Below are positions 24,842-34,756 of a DNA stretch of 64,000 bases, piece by piece. The DNA comes from a bacterium. Lineage in GTDB: Bacteria > Joyebacterota > Joyebacteria > Joyebacterales > Joyebacteraceae. The notes below the pieces were generated by a model that was given only the letters and a program-made list of their open reading frames with translations, made no database searches and had not been told where the DNA came from. Numbering within the stretch: the first letter of the stretch is position 1; the number at the start of each line of letters is the position of its first letter. The position numbers and the translations under genes are program-made. Location of the stretch: contig JALGZK010000006.1 in NCBI GenBank assembly GCA_025774935.1, forward strand, positions 50,638 to 114,637. Reading direction: 5' to 3'.

Positions 24842-27800
24842 CTACTTGACCAGCACGATCGTCGCGTTCGCCGTTTCCGTGCGGCTCGCGTCCTCTGCCT
24901 CGATCCGCACCACGTACCTTCCGTTTCTCGCCGCCTTCCCCGCGTCGGTGAGCCCGTCCCAGAGGACCTGCGAGCGTCCCTTCGCCTGTGGTTCGTTGAC
25001 CACGATCTCCCTCACGAGCTGCGACGCCATGTTGTAGATCTTGACCGTCACGAACGGCATCCTGGATCTCGTCGAGGAGAGCTCATAGGAGATCACGGCG
25101 TCGGACGATCCGGGCGAGAACGGGTTCGGCTGGACCGCGATGTCGGTGATTCCGAGCTCCTCGGACTCCGTCGCCGTGACGAACTTCCCGAGCGCGGTGA
25201 GATCGACCGTGACGCCGTTCACCGCCTCCCAGCTGTTCATCAGCTCCCACTCGAGCTCGTCGCCGCTCCAGCGTGCGATCATCGCGTCCGCCATGGAGGT
25301 CGGAAGCATGAGCTCCGCCGGATGCTCCGGGTCGAACCCGAGATCGTCCGGCTTCAGGTGATAAGCGGCGCCGCGCACCTCGAACTCCTCTGTGGCGGCG
25401 AGCGCGTCGGGTACTTCCTCGTGCGCGAGGAACATCACCTGCGACTCGGTCACGGCGCCCGGCTCGATCACGAGCGTCATTCCCGTCGAGTCGAAGTAGG
25501 TCTCCTCCGTCTCAGGGGCGACGAGCGCGAAGACCGACGTCTCGAGTCTGCCGGTAAGGCCGGACTCCGCGTCTCTCGCGCCGATCATGAGCTCGCCGAT
25601 GTAGCCGTCCTTGCACCTGAGCTCGCCAGTTCGGTCCCCGATCGATCCGGCGGACTCCGGCGAGATCCACCACTCGAGGTCGACGTCGACGAGCCGCTCG
25701 CCCTGCGCGAACGCGACGCCCGTGAAGACCGACTCGCTCCCGGTCATGACCATGGACGAGCCTTCGATCTCGATCCTGTTGAGAACGGCTCGCTCGACGG
25801 TGAAGTCCTGACCCATCACGACCTCGCCCTCGCCGAGCACGAGCGACACCTGCGCCGGCGTCCCGAGACAGCGATCACCGGAGATGGTGAGGACGTAGGT
25901 CCCGGGCCTCACGTCCATGATCTCGTAGGCGCCGAGCTCGTCTGGCACGCACGAGCGCGAGTCGCCCGCGTACATCGTGCTCGTCGCGACTGCCTCGACG
26001 TCCTCCATCGCGAGGTCACCGCCGAGTAGGCTCACGGCGCCGATGATGCGTGCGAAGTTGCGCGGGAGGTTGAGGTCGATCAGCTCGCCTCCGACGGGTA
26101 CGCCCAGAGCCGTCTTCTCGAAGTAACCGTAGAGCGAAGCAGAGACCTCGTACGTTCCCATGGGGGCGAGCCCATCCAGCACGAACGCACCGTCCGGACC
26201 GGAGGTGGCTTCTCCGAAGTACCCCTGGCCGTTGTCCGCTGTGACCGCCGCGGCGGCGAGCGGCTCGCCAGTCTGCGCGTCGTGCACGTGGCCGACGATC
26301 GTGCCGTCCGCCGCGAGCATCGTGAAGCCGACGTCAAGCGTCTCGGTCGGGACGTCAGTCACCGGGTTGTCTGAGACGCAGTAGAGGCCTTCCTTCGACA
26401 CGAATATGTCGTAGACCTGTTCGTCGTCGAGGTCGCTCAGGAAGAAGAGCCCGTCTCCGTCCGTCACGTCCGTCGCCGCCACGTTCTCGCCGATCTTGGC
26501 ACGGACCGAGGCGCCTTCGATCCCGGCGCCGCCGGGGTCGGTGACGCTGCCGGCGATCGCGCCGGTGAGTTCGACCAGATCGATGTCGAAGAGCAGGTTC
26601 TCGAGCTCCCCGACCTCGACAGAGGCCCAGCCGCTCTTGTAGCCGTTGAGCGTGGCCCTGACGTCGACTAAGCCCGGAACGACGGGACCACTGTCGAACC
26701 AGCCGGACCGTCCCGTGACGTCGGACGTGGCGCCGCCCTCCCACCTGGCGGTGACGAGCGCTCCCTCGAGTGCCTCGCCCGAGACCGAGTCGCGGACCGT
26801 TCCCTGAATCGTCGCGAAGAGCTGGTTGAGCTCTACGGTCATGTCGACCACTTCGTCGGGCGCCACGGAGATCCCGGACACCGTCTCGGTCTCGTACCCG
26901 GGGCGCACGACCCTCAGGCTCGACGTGCCCGCCTCTACGGGCAGGTTGAACCAACCGCTTCGACCGGTCCTTCCAGACCGGATCCAGACGCTGTCTCCCC
27001 AGGACGCGACGACGAGGGCATCGTCGACGGTGTTCCCGCTCCCGTCTTCGATGTATCCCTGGATCACGCCGGGATATGGTGTCAGAGAGACGTACTCAGC
27101 GTGCTCGTCCTCGACGTTCATCGCGGCGATGGCGATGCTCCGGCACCCGTGTCCGTCCGCGCGCGCCTCGAGCGTGTACATCTCGTCGGCGGCGACGTTG
27201 ATCACGTAGTAGCCGTTCATGCCCGTGACAGTGCTGTATGAGGGCGCGTTCTCTCCCTCTCGGTACAGCTGCACGGACGCCCTCTGCAGGGCGTCGCGTC
27301 CGCCGCTCACGACTCCGTAGACTGTGGCCCATGCGGCGGAGACCTCGAGGTCGACTCCAGTGGCTGACTGCCCCGCCGCGAGGAGTACCTGCACGGGCTC
27401 CGACGCTCCGAATCCGTCCTTGGAGGCCGCGACAGCCCAGTCGCCGCCTTCGAGGAGGAGTGCGTAGTTGCCGGCCACGTCGGCCGACGTCAGAATCTGC
27501 TGCGCGTTGTTCGTGGCCGTCACGAACGCGTGCGCGACGGGGGCACCGTTGTGAAGGACAGCGCCCGAGATGAGACCCGCACCCGGCGCAACGGTGATCA
27601 CGATTCCCGAGATCTCCTGACCTGGTGACGTCGCCACGAGGACCGGCGGTCCCGTGGAATACCCGGCCTTGACAGTCGAGAGGTGGTGGAGTCCGGGCGC
27701 GACCTGGAGCGAGAACGCTCCCGCCGCGTCGGTCGTCGTCTGCGCGTCGCCGTCAGAGACGACGGCGCCTTCGACCGGTTCGCCGCCCGCGAGCACCAGG

Positions 27801-29956
27801 CCCTCGATGAGGCAGCTTCGCGCCTCGACGATGAGGTCGAGTCCCGTGTAGATCTCGCCTGTCTCGACCGTCACCTGCTGCGCGTTCGCCGGCCGATACC
27901 CGGAAACCTCCGCCCACATCTGATAGGTCCCGCTCGGAGGTGTGAGGACGAACTCGCCGTAGGTGTCGGTCGTGGTGGTGAGAACGGTTCCGGCTGGAGG
28001 CACCGCGTGGACGAGCGCGTTCGCGAAGAACACGTCGCCGTCTGTGACCCTGCCTGAGACCGTCGCGGCCACGGGCGAGAGAACGAACGAGGGCGTGACC
28101 TCGACGTGCCCGCCTGCCGGGACGTCGACCTCCCTCGGGTCGGTTGGCACGAAGCCGCTCTTCTCTGCCCAGAGCGTCCACTGCCCCGGGGCGAGCTCCA
28201 GCGAGAAGTGCCCGTTCGCGGTCGTCGCGGCCGCGTGCGACTCGGCGGCGTTCTCGGCCCAGACGGTCGCTCCCGAGACCGGACTTCCGGCCGCGTTGAC
28301 CACGCTGCCCGTCACCGTCCCGGCCTCGCCCGTGAGCACGAGCGGATTCGGGAGCTGCACGTGCTCGTATGACTCGGCGTCGACGAACTGGCTCTCCGAC
28401 GGGATATACCCGCCCTTCTTGGCGTAGACCTCCCACGGTCCCGCCGTCACCGAGAGCAGGAAGTTCCCGTTCTGGTCGCTGAACCCGTTGACGTCCGCGT
28501 GGGCCTCCGACTGCCCAAAGATCTCCGCGTCGAAGACCGGGGCGCCGAACTCGTCGACCACGGTCCCGCTGATCTGTGCCGGGGCGCGGGGGAGTCGGAA
28601 GAGCACGCTCGTGTCCGAGCCCGGGTTGATCGGAACGTGCGCGTATTCGGTGACGTAGTAGTTCTTGCTTGCCGTGAGGAGGTAGTTGCCCGGCGGGAGC
28701 TGGCGTTCACAGATCCCGTCGTCGTTCGTCATGGATGGAGGCAGGGTGACCCCACCTGCCTCGTACTCGATCTCGATCAGGACGTTGGGGAGAACGTCAC
28801 CGTTGGACGTCTCCGTCTTAATGAGCGCCGTTCCGGCGGCATCCGCATCGTACATGAACGAGCGCAGGTCCGAAGGGGCTCCCGCGCCCTGGGAGTCGAG
28901 CGCGACCACGCGCCACCTGTGTTCGCCGTGCGTCAGGATGGAGCCGAGATTGACCTGTCTCTCGGTCGTGCTCGAAGCGCCGTCCCAGATGGGGAACGCC
29001 GCGTCTCTGCCCCCGAAGTCGCGAAGCTGGTAGATGTAGAGGTGGTACCCCGCGGCGTCGTCTACCGAGGCCCACGTGAAGTCGACGAACTGACCTCCGA
29101 CGACTGCGGAGTCCGCCGGGGCTAACTGCAGCGGACTCTGGACCGCCGCCTGGACGTCGGTCGTGAACCCGGACATTCCCACCGCCGCGAGCGACGACAT
29201 GAGCGGGTGGTTGCCGTAGTTGTTGAGTACGAGCCAGTTGTACGTGAGTCCCTCCATGAGCGGCGGACTCGTGCCGTTCGAGTCGGTGAAGTGACCCGAG
29301 GGGTCGATGCTCCCGTACTGGATCGAGGTCTCGCTCGTGATCGCCTGCCAGACGATGTTCAGGTTCTTAACGGAGATCCTGGAGCCGTCGGGCTCCACAG
29401 CGATCTCGGTGTCGCAGACGATGACGTGGTAGTAAGGGGTCCCGAAGACCGGGTCCCACCCGAGCGTTGTCGTCGTCTCATGGATGACGCTGCCGTTCGG
29501 CGGCGACGTCGGCTGCGGCGCGATCGGCGCCTCGATAACGAGCTGGAACTGCTCGGAGTGATCGGGGAAGCTCGCGCGGTGGACGATGCAGTAGTAGATG
29601 CCTGGGGGCATGAGCTCGTCCGCGGGCCTGAAGCTCAGCGACTGCGTCCCGCTGGCTGAGGTCATGTTCGTGAAGACACCCGGCTCCGTCCCGTAGTCGA
29701 TGTGGCAGAAGTACGGCTCCTCCCACGTGATCACGACCTCGTCGTAGATACCGACCATCTCCTGGGGGTGGCTCAGGAGTGTGATGGTGGCCGGGTTGCG
29801 CATGTCGACCGGGTCCGCTCCCGCGTCGGTCGTCCACAGGAGGATCGCGCCGACCGCCGCGACCGCGCAGATCGCGATGCGGCGCGGAAGCGAGATCGCC
29901 CGCGTCCGTTCCTGACGCCCGTGCCTTCTCCTGCGTCTGTGCTTCCTCGCTATCAT
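24842..29956 (-). CDS. giant secreted CarboxypepD-repeat protein with FlgD-like C-terminus
   Basis: This 1704-aa protein has a basic N-terminus with a signal anchor or signal peptide (about residues 24-46), one or two fibronectin/Ig-like domains (about 50-370), and then roughly twelve carboxypeptidase-regulatory-like repeats (about 375-1400). Repeats open with motifs such as GTVVDEFGAPV, GSVVNAAGSPV and GHVHDAQTGEPL. A further beta-rich region leads to the last ~95 residues, which form a FlgD-like Ig module (VQPNPFSPGS, VKIYNMASQLVREI, WDGLTDAGKAARNGRYVVRI). It is a long surface or extracellular fibre-like protein, perhaps adhesive. It lies between a FadL-like and a PorV-like barrel gene on the same strand and is probably coexpressed with both. 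Confidence 0.85.
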   Translation of the reverse strand: MIARKHRRRRRHGRQERTRAISLPRRIAICAVAAVGAILLWTTDAGADPVDMRNPATITLLSHPQEMVGIYDEVVITWEEPYFCHIDYGTEPGVFTNMTSASGTQSLSFRPADELMPPGIYYCIVHRASFPDHSEQFQLVIEAPIAPQPTSPPNGSVIHETTTTLGWDPVFGTPYYHVIVCDTEIAVEPDGSRISVKNLNIVWQAITSETSIQYGSIDPSGHFTDSNGTSPPLMEGLTYNWLVLNNYGNHPLMSSLAAVGMSGFTTDVQAAVQSPLQLAPADSAVVGGQFVDFTWASVDDAAGYHLYIYQLRDFGGRDAAFPIWDGASSTTERQVNLGSILTHGEHRWRVVALDSQGAGAPSDLRSFMYDADAAGTALIKTETSNGDVLPNVLIEIEYEAGGVTLPPSMTNDDGICERQLPPGNYLLTASKNYYVTEYAHVPINPGSDTSVLFRLPRAPAQISGTVVDEFGAPVFDAEIFGQSEAHADVNGFSDQNGNFLLSVTAGPWEVYAKKGGYIPSESQFVDAESYEHVQLPNPLVLTGEAGTVTGSVVNAAGSPVSGATVWAENAAESHAAATTANGHFSLELAPGQWTLWAEKSGFVPTDPREVDVPAGGHVEVTPSFVLSPVAATVSGRVTDGDVFFANALVHAVPPAGTVLTTTTDTYGEFVLTPPSGTYQMWAEVSGYRPANAQQVTVETGEIYTGLDLIVEARSCLIEGLVLAGGEPVEGAVVSDGDAQTTTDAAGAFSLQVAPGLHHLSTVKAGYSTGPPVLVATSPGQEISGIVITVAPGAGLISGAVLHNGAPVAHAFVTATNNAQQILTSADVAGNYALLLEGGDWAVAASKDGFGASEPVQVLLAAGQSATGVDLEVSAAWATVYGVVSGGRDALQRASVQLYREGENAPSYSTVTGMNGYYVINVAADEMYTLEARADGHGCRSIAIAAMNVEDEHAEYVSLTPYPGVIQGYIEDGSGNTVDDALVVASWGDSVWIRSGRTGRSGWFNLPVEAGTSSLRVVRPGYETETVSGISVAPDEVVDMTVELNQLFATIQGTVRDSVSGEALEGALVTARWEGGATSDVTGRSGWFDSGPVVPGLVDVRATLNGYKSGWASVEVGELENLLFDIDLVELTGAIAGSVTDPGGAGIEGASVRAKIGENVAATDVTDGDGLFFLSDLDDEQVYDIFVSKEGLYCVSDNPVTDVPTETLDVGFTMLAADGTIVGHVHDAQTGEPLAAAAVTADNGQGYFGEATSGPDGAFVLDGLAPMGTYEVSASLYGYFEKTALGVPVGGELIDLNLPRNFARIIGAVSLLGGDLAMEDVEAVATSTMYAGDSRSCVPDELGAYEIMDVRPGTYVLTISGDRCLGTPAQVSLVLGEGEVVMGQDFTVERAVLNRIEIEGSSMVMTGSESVFTGVAFAQGERLVDVDLEWWISPESAGSIGDRTGELRCKDGYIGELMIGARDAESGLTGRLETSVFALVAPETEETYFDSTGMTLVIEPGAVTESQVMFLAHEEVPDALAATEEFEVRGAAYHLKPDDLGFDPEHPAELMLPTSMADAMIARWSGDELEWELMNSWEAVNGVTVDLTALGKFVTATESEELGITDIAVQPNPFSPGSSDAVISYELSSTRSRMPFVTVKIYNMASQLVREIVVNEPQAKGRSQVLWDGLTDAGKAARNGRYVVRIEAEDASRTETANATIVLVK

Positions 29957-30042
29957 CGTCCGGTCCTCTCTTCCACCCGGTCGCCCCCCTGCTCCGGGCT
30001 AGGTCCCCTCCGTGCGCCGGCGGGCCGCCTGCGTGGTGTCTG

Positions 30043-31461
30043 CTAGAACTCGTAGCTCGCCGAGATCCTCAGGACCTCGGTGGACGCCGACAGAATCGAC
30101 GAGTCGAGCCTCAGGCTGTCGCCGATGCCGAATCCGATGCCGACGTTCGCCATCGGGAGGAGCATCTCCTCGGGCTCATGATCTTCGGACGTCCCGACGG
30201 TCGTGGCGCGCACGACTCCGCCACCGATCCTGAAGATGCCGGCGTCGAGCATGACGCCGACGCCGTCGCTGAGGTCGACGCCCCTCGTCTCGTTGTCGTA
30301 GCTGAACGTCAGGCCGTTCGAGTACCTGCGGTACTCGAGCGTCGTGAGAAGGAAGCCCGTCCTGAACGACGCGGTCGCTCCGAGGTAGGAGGGTAGCTGG
30401 AACGCGACGCTGTCGTGCTCGATGGTCACCTCACCCGCCGTGAGGGTGGGCTGGGTCGGGGAGAGCTCGCCGAGCTCGAGGCCGTCGTCCGAGAACGCCT
30501 CAAGCGTGTTCTCCTCGGTCACGAGCTCACCGGACAGCGTGAGTTCCGGTCCCTTCACGTACGCGGCGTCGACCGTGATCCAGTCGGTCGCGCGCCACGA
30601 GAGGCCGGCGGTCCAGCCCGTCGCGTCACCCGAGTAGCTCCCGTTCGCGCTGTACCCGAGGTCGTTGTGCCACGGGTCGGAGGGATCATTGAACGTGAAC
30701 TCCTGGCCGGCGTAGCTGACGGTGCCGTCCATGCGGACCACTCCGACCGCCGAGGCGGCTCCGGTGTAGCGCTGCACGGACGCCCCGAACGCGATCGACG
30801 GAGTGACGTTCCCGCCGGCCGCGAACGACGTCCGGCGCATCTCGAAGGAGAGATCAGCGGCCGCGTCCGCCATCGCGCGGAGCTCGATCTCGATCTGCGT
30901 TCCGCCGGTGTCCTTCACGCTCTCGGCGAAGCCCTCGACGCCCGTGCTGACCATGCCGAAGCTGATCGACACCGGTTCTTCGAGGGAGGCGCCGGCGACG
31001 ACGGGTCCGAGCCGGAACGCGGCCACGCCGGCGACGAGGCGGCCCTGCTGTCCGGCTGTCGCCTGGATGCTCGGGTAGACCGGCGTCAGCGTGGGCGAGG
31101 CCATGCCCTCGAGCGCGTCGTCGATCATGTCCTCCGCCTGTCCGTCGATGTCGACGTAGTCGGTGATCGAAGCAGAGAGGGCGGGGAGGACGTCTATAAG
31201 AACGCCGCCGGTCTCGAGGTAGGCGAGGCCGGCGGGGTTCCCCGTGACCGAGGCCACGTGCGAACGGACCGTGCTGACGGGCGTCCCGAGGGCGTCCGGG
31301 CGGGACCCGGCACCGTAGAGGAAGCCGAGGGAGACGTACCCACCGGCGGTCAGCTCACCGCCTTCGAAGATGTCCAGGGTAGCCCCTTCGTCGGCCAGGA
31401 CGGCCGACGGGAACACAAATGTAACAACCGCGAGCGCAGCGAAGGTCGCGAGAGGGCGCAT
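30043..31461 (-). CDS. FadL/OmpP1-like outer-membrane transport protein
   Basis: This 472-aa protein has a signal peptide (MRPLATFAALAVVTFVFPSA) and the features of OMPP1/FadL/TodX barrels: an N-terminal plug region with ASVTGNPAGLAYLE, then long barrel strands ending in RISASYEF with C-terminal Phe. Such proteins move hydrophobic compounds across the outer membrane or, in PorV-type relatives, handle secreted proteins. I start at the ATG at 31461, which has GGGAGGTG upstream; the longer frame upstream looks random. It is the first of three minus-strand genes, 86 bases before the giant repeat protein gene. Confidence 0.78.
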   Translation of the reverse strand: MRPLATFAALAVVTFVFPSAVLADEGATLDIFEGGELTAGGYVSLGFLYGAGSRPDALGTPVSTVRSHVASVTGNPAGLAYLETGGVLIDVLPALSASITDYVDIDGQAEDMIDDALEGMASPTLTPVYPSIQATAGQQGRLVAGVAAFRLGPVVAGASLEEPVSISFGMVSTGVEGFAESVKDTGGTQIEIELRAMADAAADLSFEMRRTSFAAGGNVTPSIAFGASVQRYTGAASAVGVVRMDGTVSYAGQEFTFNDPSDPWHNDLGYSANGSYSGDATGWTAGLSWRATDWITVDAAYVKGPELTLSGELVTEENTLEAFSDDGLELGELSPTQPTLTAGEVTIEHDSVAFQLPSYLGATASFRTGFLLTTLEYRRYSNGLTFSYDNETRGVDLSDGVGVMLDAGIFRIGGGVVRATTVGTSEDHEPEEMLLPMANVGIGFGIGDSLRLDSSILSASTEVLRISASYEF

Positions 31462-31776
31462 CGTACACCTCCCATCCGGGTTATAAACTGCTTTGACGCA
31501 GCACCTTACGAACGACAACCCCATGCTGCCCCTGCTGCTCAATCTGCGCCGTCTGTCCTGCAGGAGTCGTGCCATCCTGTACACGCGCAGACATCTGCGC
31601 ACGTCGGAGAGGCGGCGACGGCCGGAGGAGCGGTTTCCCGGCGGCGTTGTTGACACCCTTTCGGCGCGGCTGATAGGCTCACGCGCCCGAACCGGGGCGC
31701 GACCGCCGACGCGGACGTCGGGGCGGCTACACGCGGGCCACGCTTCAGCGCGGCGGCGCGTGATCAGGAGTTGAAC
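31462..31776. other. divergent intergenic region
   Basis: This 315-base spacer between the FadL-like gene (minus) and murJ (plus) contains the murJ promoter at 31650-31679. On the minus strand a TATAAC-like -10 (complement of 31479-31486) precedes the FadL-like gene, with no clear -35. No gene was recognised. Confidence 0.45.
31650..31679 (+). promoter_or_regulatory. murJ promoter
   Basis: TTGACA (31650-31655), an 18-base spacer and TAGGCT (31674-31679), about 100 bases before murJ. Confidence 0.65.
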
Positions 31777-33420
31777 ATGGACCGACCGAAAGACGACCCA
31801 GGAAGCCGCGAATCAAGAGGTCCCGCCGGGGGCGGGGTAGTCCGCGGGTTCGCGAACATCGGTCTCGGGACACTCGTCTCGAGGGGCTCGGGGTTCGTCC
31901 GCGAGATCGTCACCGCCGCCCTCTTCGGGGCGGGGACGTCGATGGACATCTTCGTCGCGGCGTTCACCATCCCGAACCTCCTCTGCCGTGCCCTCGGCGA
32001 ACAGGCGGTCGAGGCGGCGTTCATGCCCGTCTTCAAGGGGCTCCACTCGCGGGGGGAGACGGGCAGAGCCTGGCGTCTCGCGTCACGCACCTTCGCGCAC
32101 CTCACGCTCGTCCTCGTCGCGATCGTGATCGTCGGCATAGTCGTTGCGCCGTTCCTCGTGAACATCGTCGTCCACGGGTTCCGCGGCGAGAACGCGGAGG
32201 CGACCGTCCGCATGACGAGGCTGATGTTCCCGTTCGGCCTCGCGATCGGGCTCGCGGCGCTCATGGGCGCGATTCTTCTCGCGTTCAAGCGCTACCGCGT
32301 CTATAGCCTCGCGCCGGTCCTTCTGAACGTCGGGATCGTCGTGTCGGTCCTCACGCTCTCGGGGAGGCTCGGCTACGTGAGCCTCGCGGTCGGTGTCCTG
32401 GTCGGCGGGCTCCTCCAGTTCCTGGTTCAGGTGCCCTTCGTGAGCCGGCTCGCTCGCCGTGATGGGCAGAGGCTCATCGGCAGAAGGGAGGCGGACGGCG
32501 CCGTGAGCGCCGCTGCCGTCGACTCGAAGCAGGTCGCACGGCTCGCGGGACCGGTTCTCATTGCGGCAGCCGTCCAGCGGGTCAGCATCGTGGTCGACAG
32601 AACGATCGCCTCGTTCCTCGCGCCCGGGAGCATCTCGTCGCTCTACTACTCGTTCCGACTCATGCAGCTGCCGTTTGCGATCTTGGCGCTCGCGGTCGGC
32701 CGCGCCGTGGCACCGGTTCTCGCGGAGCAGCACGCGCTCGGGAAGCACCGGGAGTTCGGTGACACGGTGCTGTCCGGGATCAGAATGAACCTCGCGTACA
32801 TCCTGCCGGTGACCCTGCTATCGGTGTGGTTCGCCGAGCCGGTCGTAGGCCTCGTCTACCAGCGAGGCGCGTTCGACGACACAGACCTCGCGATGACAGC
32901 TTCGGCCCTCGCGATGTACGCGCTCGGCCTCGCGGGGTCGGCCGGCGTGTTCCTCTTCGTCCGCGTATTCGCGGCGAGGCTGAACACGAAGACCCCCGTC
33001 AAGGTGTCGCTCGGAGTCTTTGCGTTCGACGTGGCCCTGAAACTCATCCTCGTGAGGACACCGCTACGCCACGCCGGTCTCGCGCTCGCGACGTCGATCT
33101 CCCTCACAGTCCACTCGCTCGTCCTCTACGCGATCCACCAGAGGACGTCTCCCGACGCGGCGAGGATCGTTCCCCGCGACCTCGCGGGCTGCGCGTGGCG
33201 CGTCGCGGCGGCGGGAGGTGCGCTCCTGGCCGTTCTCTGGGCGGTCGACGGGTGGGCTGGCATGTCACTTGCTGACCAGAGCTCGTTCGGCGGTCGCGCG
33301 ATAAGGGTCGTCGTCGGAACCGGGGCGGGAGTCGCGGCGTACGCGGCCACGGCGTTCGCGCTCGGCATCCCCGAGGTGAGGAAGCTCCTCCCGCGGAGGT
33401 GGACTGGTCGGGAGGTCTGA
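31777..33420 (+). CDS. murJ: lipid II flippase MurJ
   Basis: This 547-aa polytopic membrane protein belongs to the MVF/MurJ family. It flips undecaprenyl-linked peptidoglycan precursor (lipid II) across the inner membrane. The family N-terminus is visible (STLVSRGSGFVREIVTAALFG-like, with FGAGTSMDIFVAAFTIPNLL and EQAVEAAFMPVF), followed by many hydrophobic segments over the full expected length. The ATG at 31777 lies 6 bases after CAGGAG; an in-frame TTG at 31771 is less well placed. galE follows after 51 bases with its own Shine-Dalgarno site and may be cotranscribed. Confidence 0.9.
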   Translation: MDRPKDDPGSRESRGPAGGGVVRGFANIGLGTLVSRGSGFVREIVTAALFGAGTSMDIFVAAFTIPNLLCRALGEQAVEAAFMPVFKGLHSRGETGRAWRLASRTFAHLTLVLVAIVIVGIVVAPFLVNIVVHGFRGENAEATVRMTRLMFPFGLAIGLAALMGAILLAFKRYRVYSLAPVLLNVGIVVSVLTLSGRLGYVSLAVGVLVGGLLQFLVQVPFVSRLARRDGQRLIGRREADGAVSAAAVDSKQVARLAGPVLIAAAVQRVSIVVDRTIASFLAPGSISSLYYSFRLMQLPFAILALAVGRAVAPVLAEQHALGKHREFGDTVLSGIRMNLAYILPVTLLSVWFAEPVVGLVYQRGAFDDTDLAMTASALAMYALGLAGSAGVFLFVRVFAARLNTKTPVKVSLGVFAFDVALKLILVRTPLRHAGLALATSISLTVHSLVLYAIHQRTSPDAARIVPRDLAGCAWRVAAAGGALLAVLWAVDGWAGMSLADQSSFGGRAIRVVVGTGAGVAAYAATAFALGIPEVRKLLPRRWTGREV

Positions 33421-33471
33421 GCGAAGCGACGGTGACGGTCGCCCTCGAGGTGCGGTCCCAGGAGGACGGAC

Positions 33472-34458
33472 ATGAGCTCATCGGTGTTGGTCACAGGCGG
33501 CGCCGGGTACATCGGCAGCATCACCGTCGAGAGGCTCGCAGGCGCCGGACACAGAGTCGTCGTCCTCGACGACCTGTCGAAGGGCCACCGGGCCGCGGTC
33601 GCTCCCGGCGTACCGCTCGTGGTCGGGGGCGTGGGGGACGTCGAGCTCGTGAAGCGCGTCCTCCGCGAACACGACGTCGACTCCGTGATCCACTTCGCCG
33701 CGATGAGTCTCGTCGGCGAGTCGATGGAGCGGCCGGGTGACTACTACGAGGCCAACGTCGTTCACGGCGCGCGCCTCCTCATGGCGATGGCGGAGGCCGG
33801 CGTCCGGAAGATCGTCTTCTCGTCGTCGGCGGGAGTCTACGGGGAGCCGGAGACCGTTCCGATCAGCGAGTCGCATCCGGCGAGACCCGTGAACGTCTAC
33901 GGCGACACGAAGCTCGCCTTCGAGCGCATCCTCGAGTGGCAGGCGGCGTCGGACGATCTCCGGTACGTCTCACTCAGGTACTTCAACGCCGCGGGCGCCT
34001 CCGAGAAGTTCGGGGAAGACCACCGCCCGGAGACGCACCTCATCCCGATCGTGCTTGAGGTCGCCGCCGGAACGAGGCCCGAGCTCGCGGTCTTCGGGGA
34101 CGACTACGAGACCCCCGACGGTACATGCATCCGGGACTACATCGACGTGCGGGATCTCTCGGACGCGCACATCGCGGCGATCGACGCGCTCGGTCGCGGT
34201 GAGAGCGGGATCTACAACCTCGGGAACGGGGAGGGGTGGAGCGTGCTCAACGTCATCGACGCCGCGAGGTCCGTTACCGGGAAGGAGATTCCGTGGAAGA
34301 TGGGCCGCAGGCGGGCGGGCGACCCCGCGCGCCTCGTCGCGAGCTCGTCGCTGGCGGAGAAGGAACTCGGGTGGACGCCGGAGCACCCCGAGCTCGAGGA
34401 CATGATCGGCGCGGCCTGGGACTGGATGGGCCGCCATCCCGGGGGCTACCCCGAGTAG
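33472..34458 (+). CDS. galE: UDP-glucose 4-epimerase
   Basis: This 328-aa protein is a short-chain dehydrogenase/reductase of the GalE type. It interconverts UDP-glucose and UDP-galactose for polysaccharide and lipopolysaccharide synthesis. The NAD-binding VTGGAGYIGS is at residues 7-16, the catalytic serine region SSSAGVYG at 117-124, and the Y143-x3-K147 pair follows. The C-terminal part contains the expected GTCIRDYIDVRDL and YNLGNGEGWSVL motifs. Length is normal. The ATG follows AGGAGG. It is the last protein gene before the two tRNA genes. Confidence 0.93.
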   Translation: MSSSVLVTGGAGYIGSITVERLAGAGHRVVVLDDLSKGHRAAVAPGVPLVVGGVGDVELVKRVLREHDVDSVIHFAAMSLVGESMERPGDYYEANVVHGARLLMAMAEAGVRKIVFSSSAGVYGEPETVPISESHPARPVNVYGDTKLAFERILEWQAASDDLRYVSLRYFNAAGASEKFGEDHRPETHLIPIVLEVAAGTRPELAVFGDDYETPDGTCIRDYIDVRDLSDAHIAAIDALGRGESGIYNLGNGEGWSVLNVIDAARSVTGKEIPWKMGRRRAGDPARLVASSSLAEKELGWTPEHPELEDMIGAAWDWMGRHPGGYPE

Positions 34459-34492
34459 AAGGGTGCCGGCCGGGCGCCTCGGGGCTTGCGGC

Positions 34493-34521
34493 TTGACTTG
34501 GGTTACCCCCGTTGCTAGACT
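34493..34521 (+). promoter_or_regulatory. tRNA promoter
   Basis: TTGACT (34493-34498), a 17-base spacer and TAGACT (34516-34521), ending 18 bases before tRNA-Phe. Well placed for the two-gene tRNA unit. Confidence 0.75.
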
Positions 34522-34539
34522 GCCAGATGTTGACGACGT

Positions 34540-34615
<76 letters not shown>

Positions 34616-34637
34616 TTCTCGAAGCGGGAGAGCGAGA

Positions 34638-34713
<76 letters not shown>

Positions 34714-34732
34714 GACACACCCGTTCGGGACA

Positions 34733-34756
34733 GACGGCCGCCACCCGGCGGCCGTC
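34733..34756 (+). terminator. terminator of the tRNA unit
   Basis: GACGGCCGCC and GGCGGCCGTC form a perfect 10-bp stem with an ACCC loop, 20 bases after tRNA-Thr. The following sequence (CCTCGTTC) is only moderately T-rich. Confidence 0.65.

Noticed and set aside
31771..31776. TTG start for murJ
   Set aside because: The ATG six bases later has ideal spacing from CAGGAG, whereas the TTG would directly abut it.
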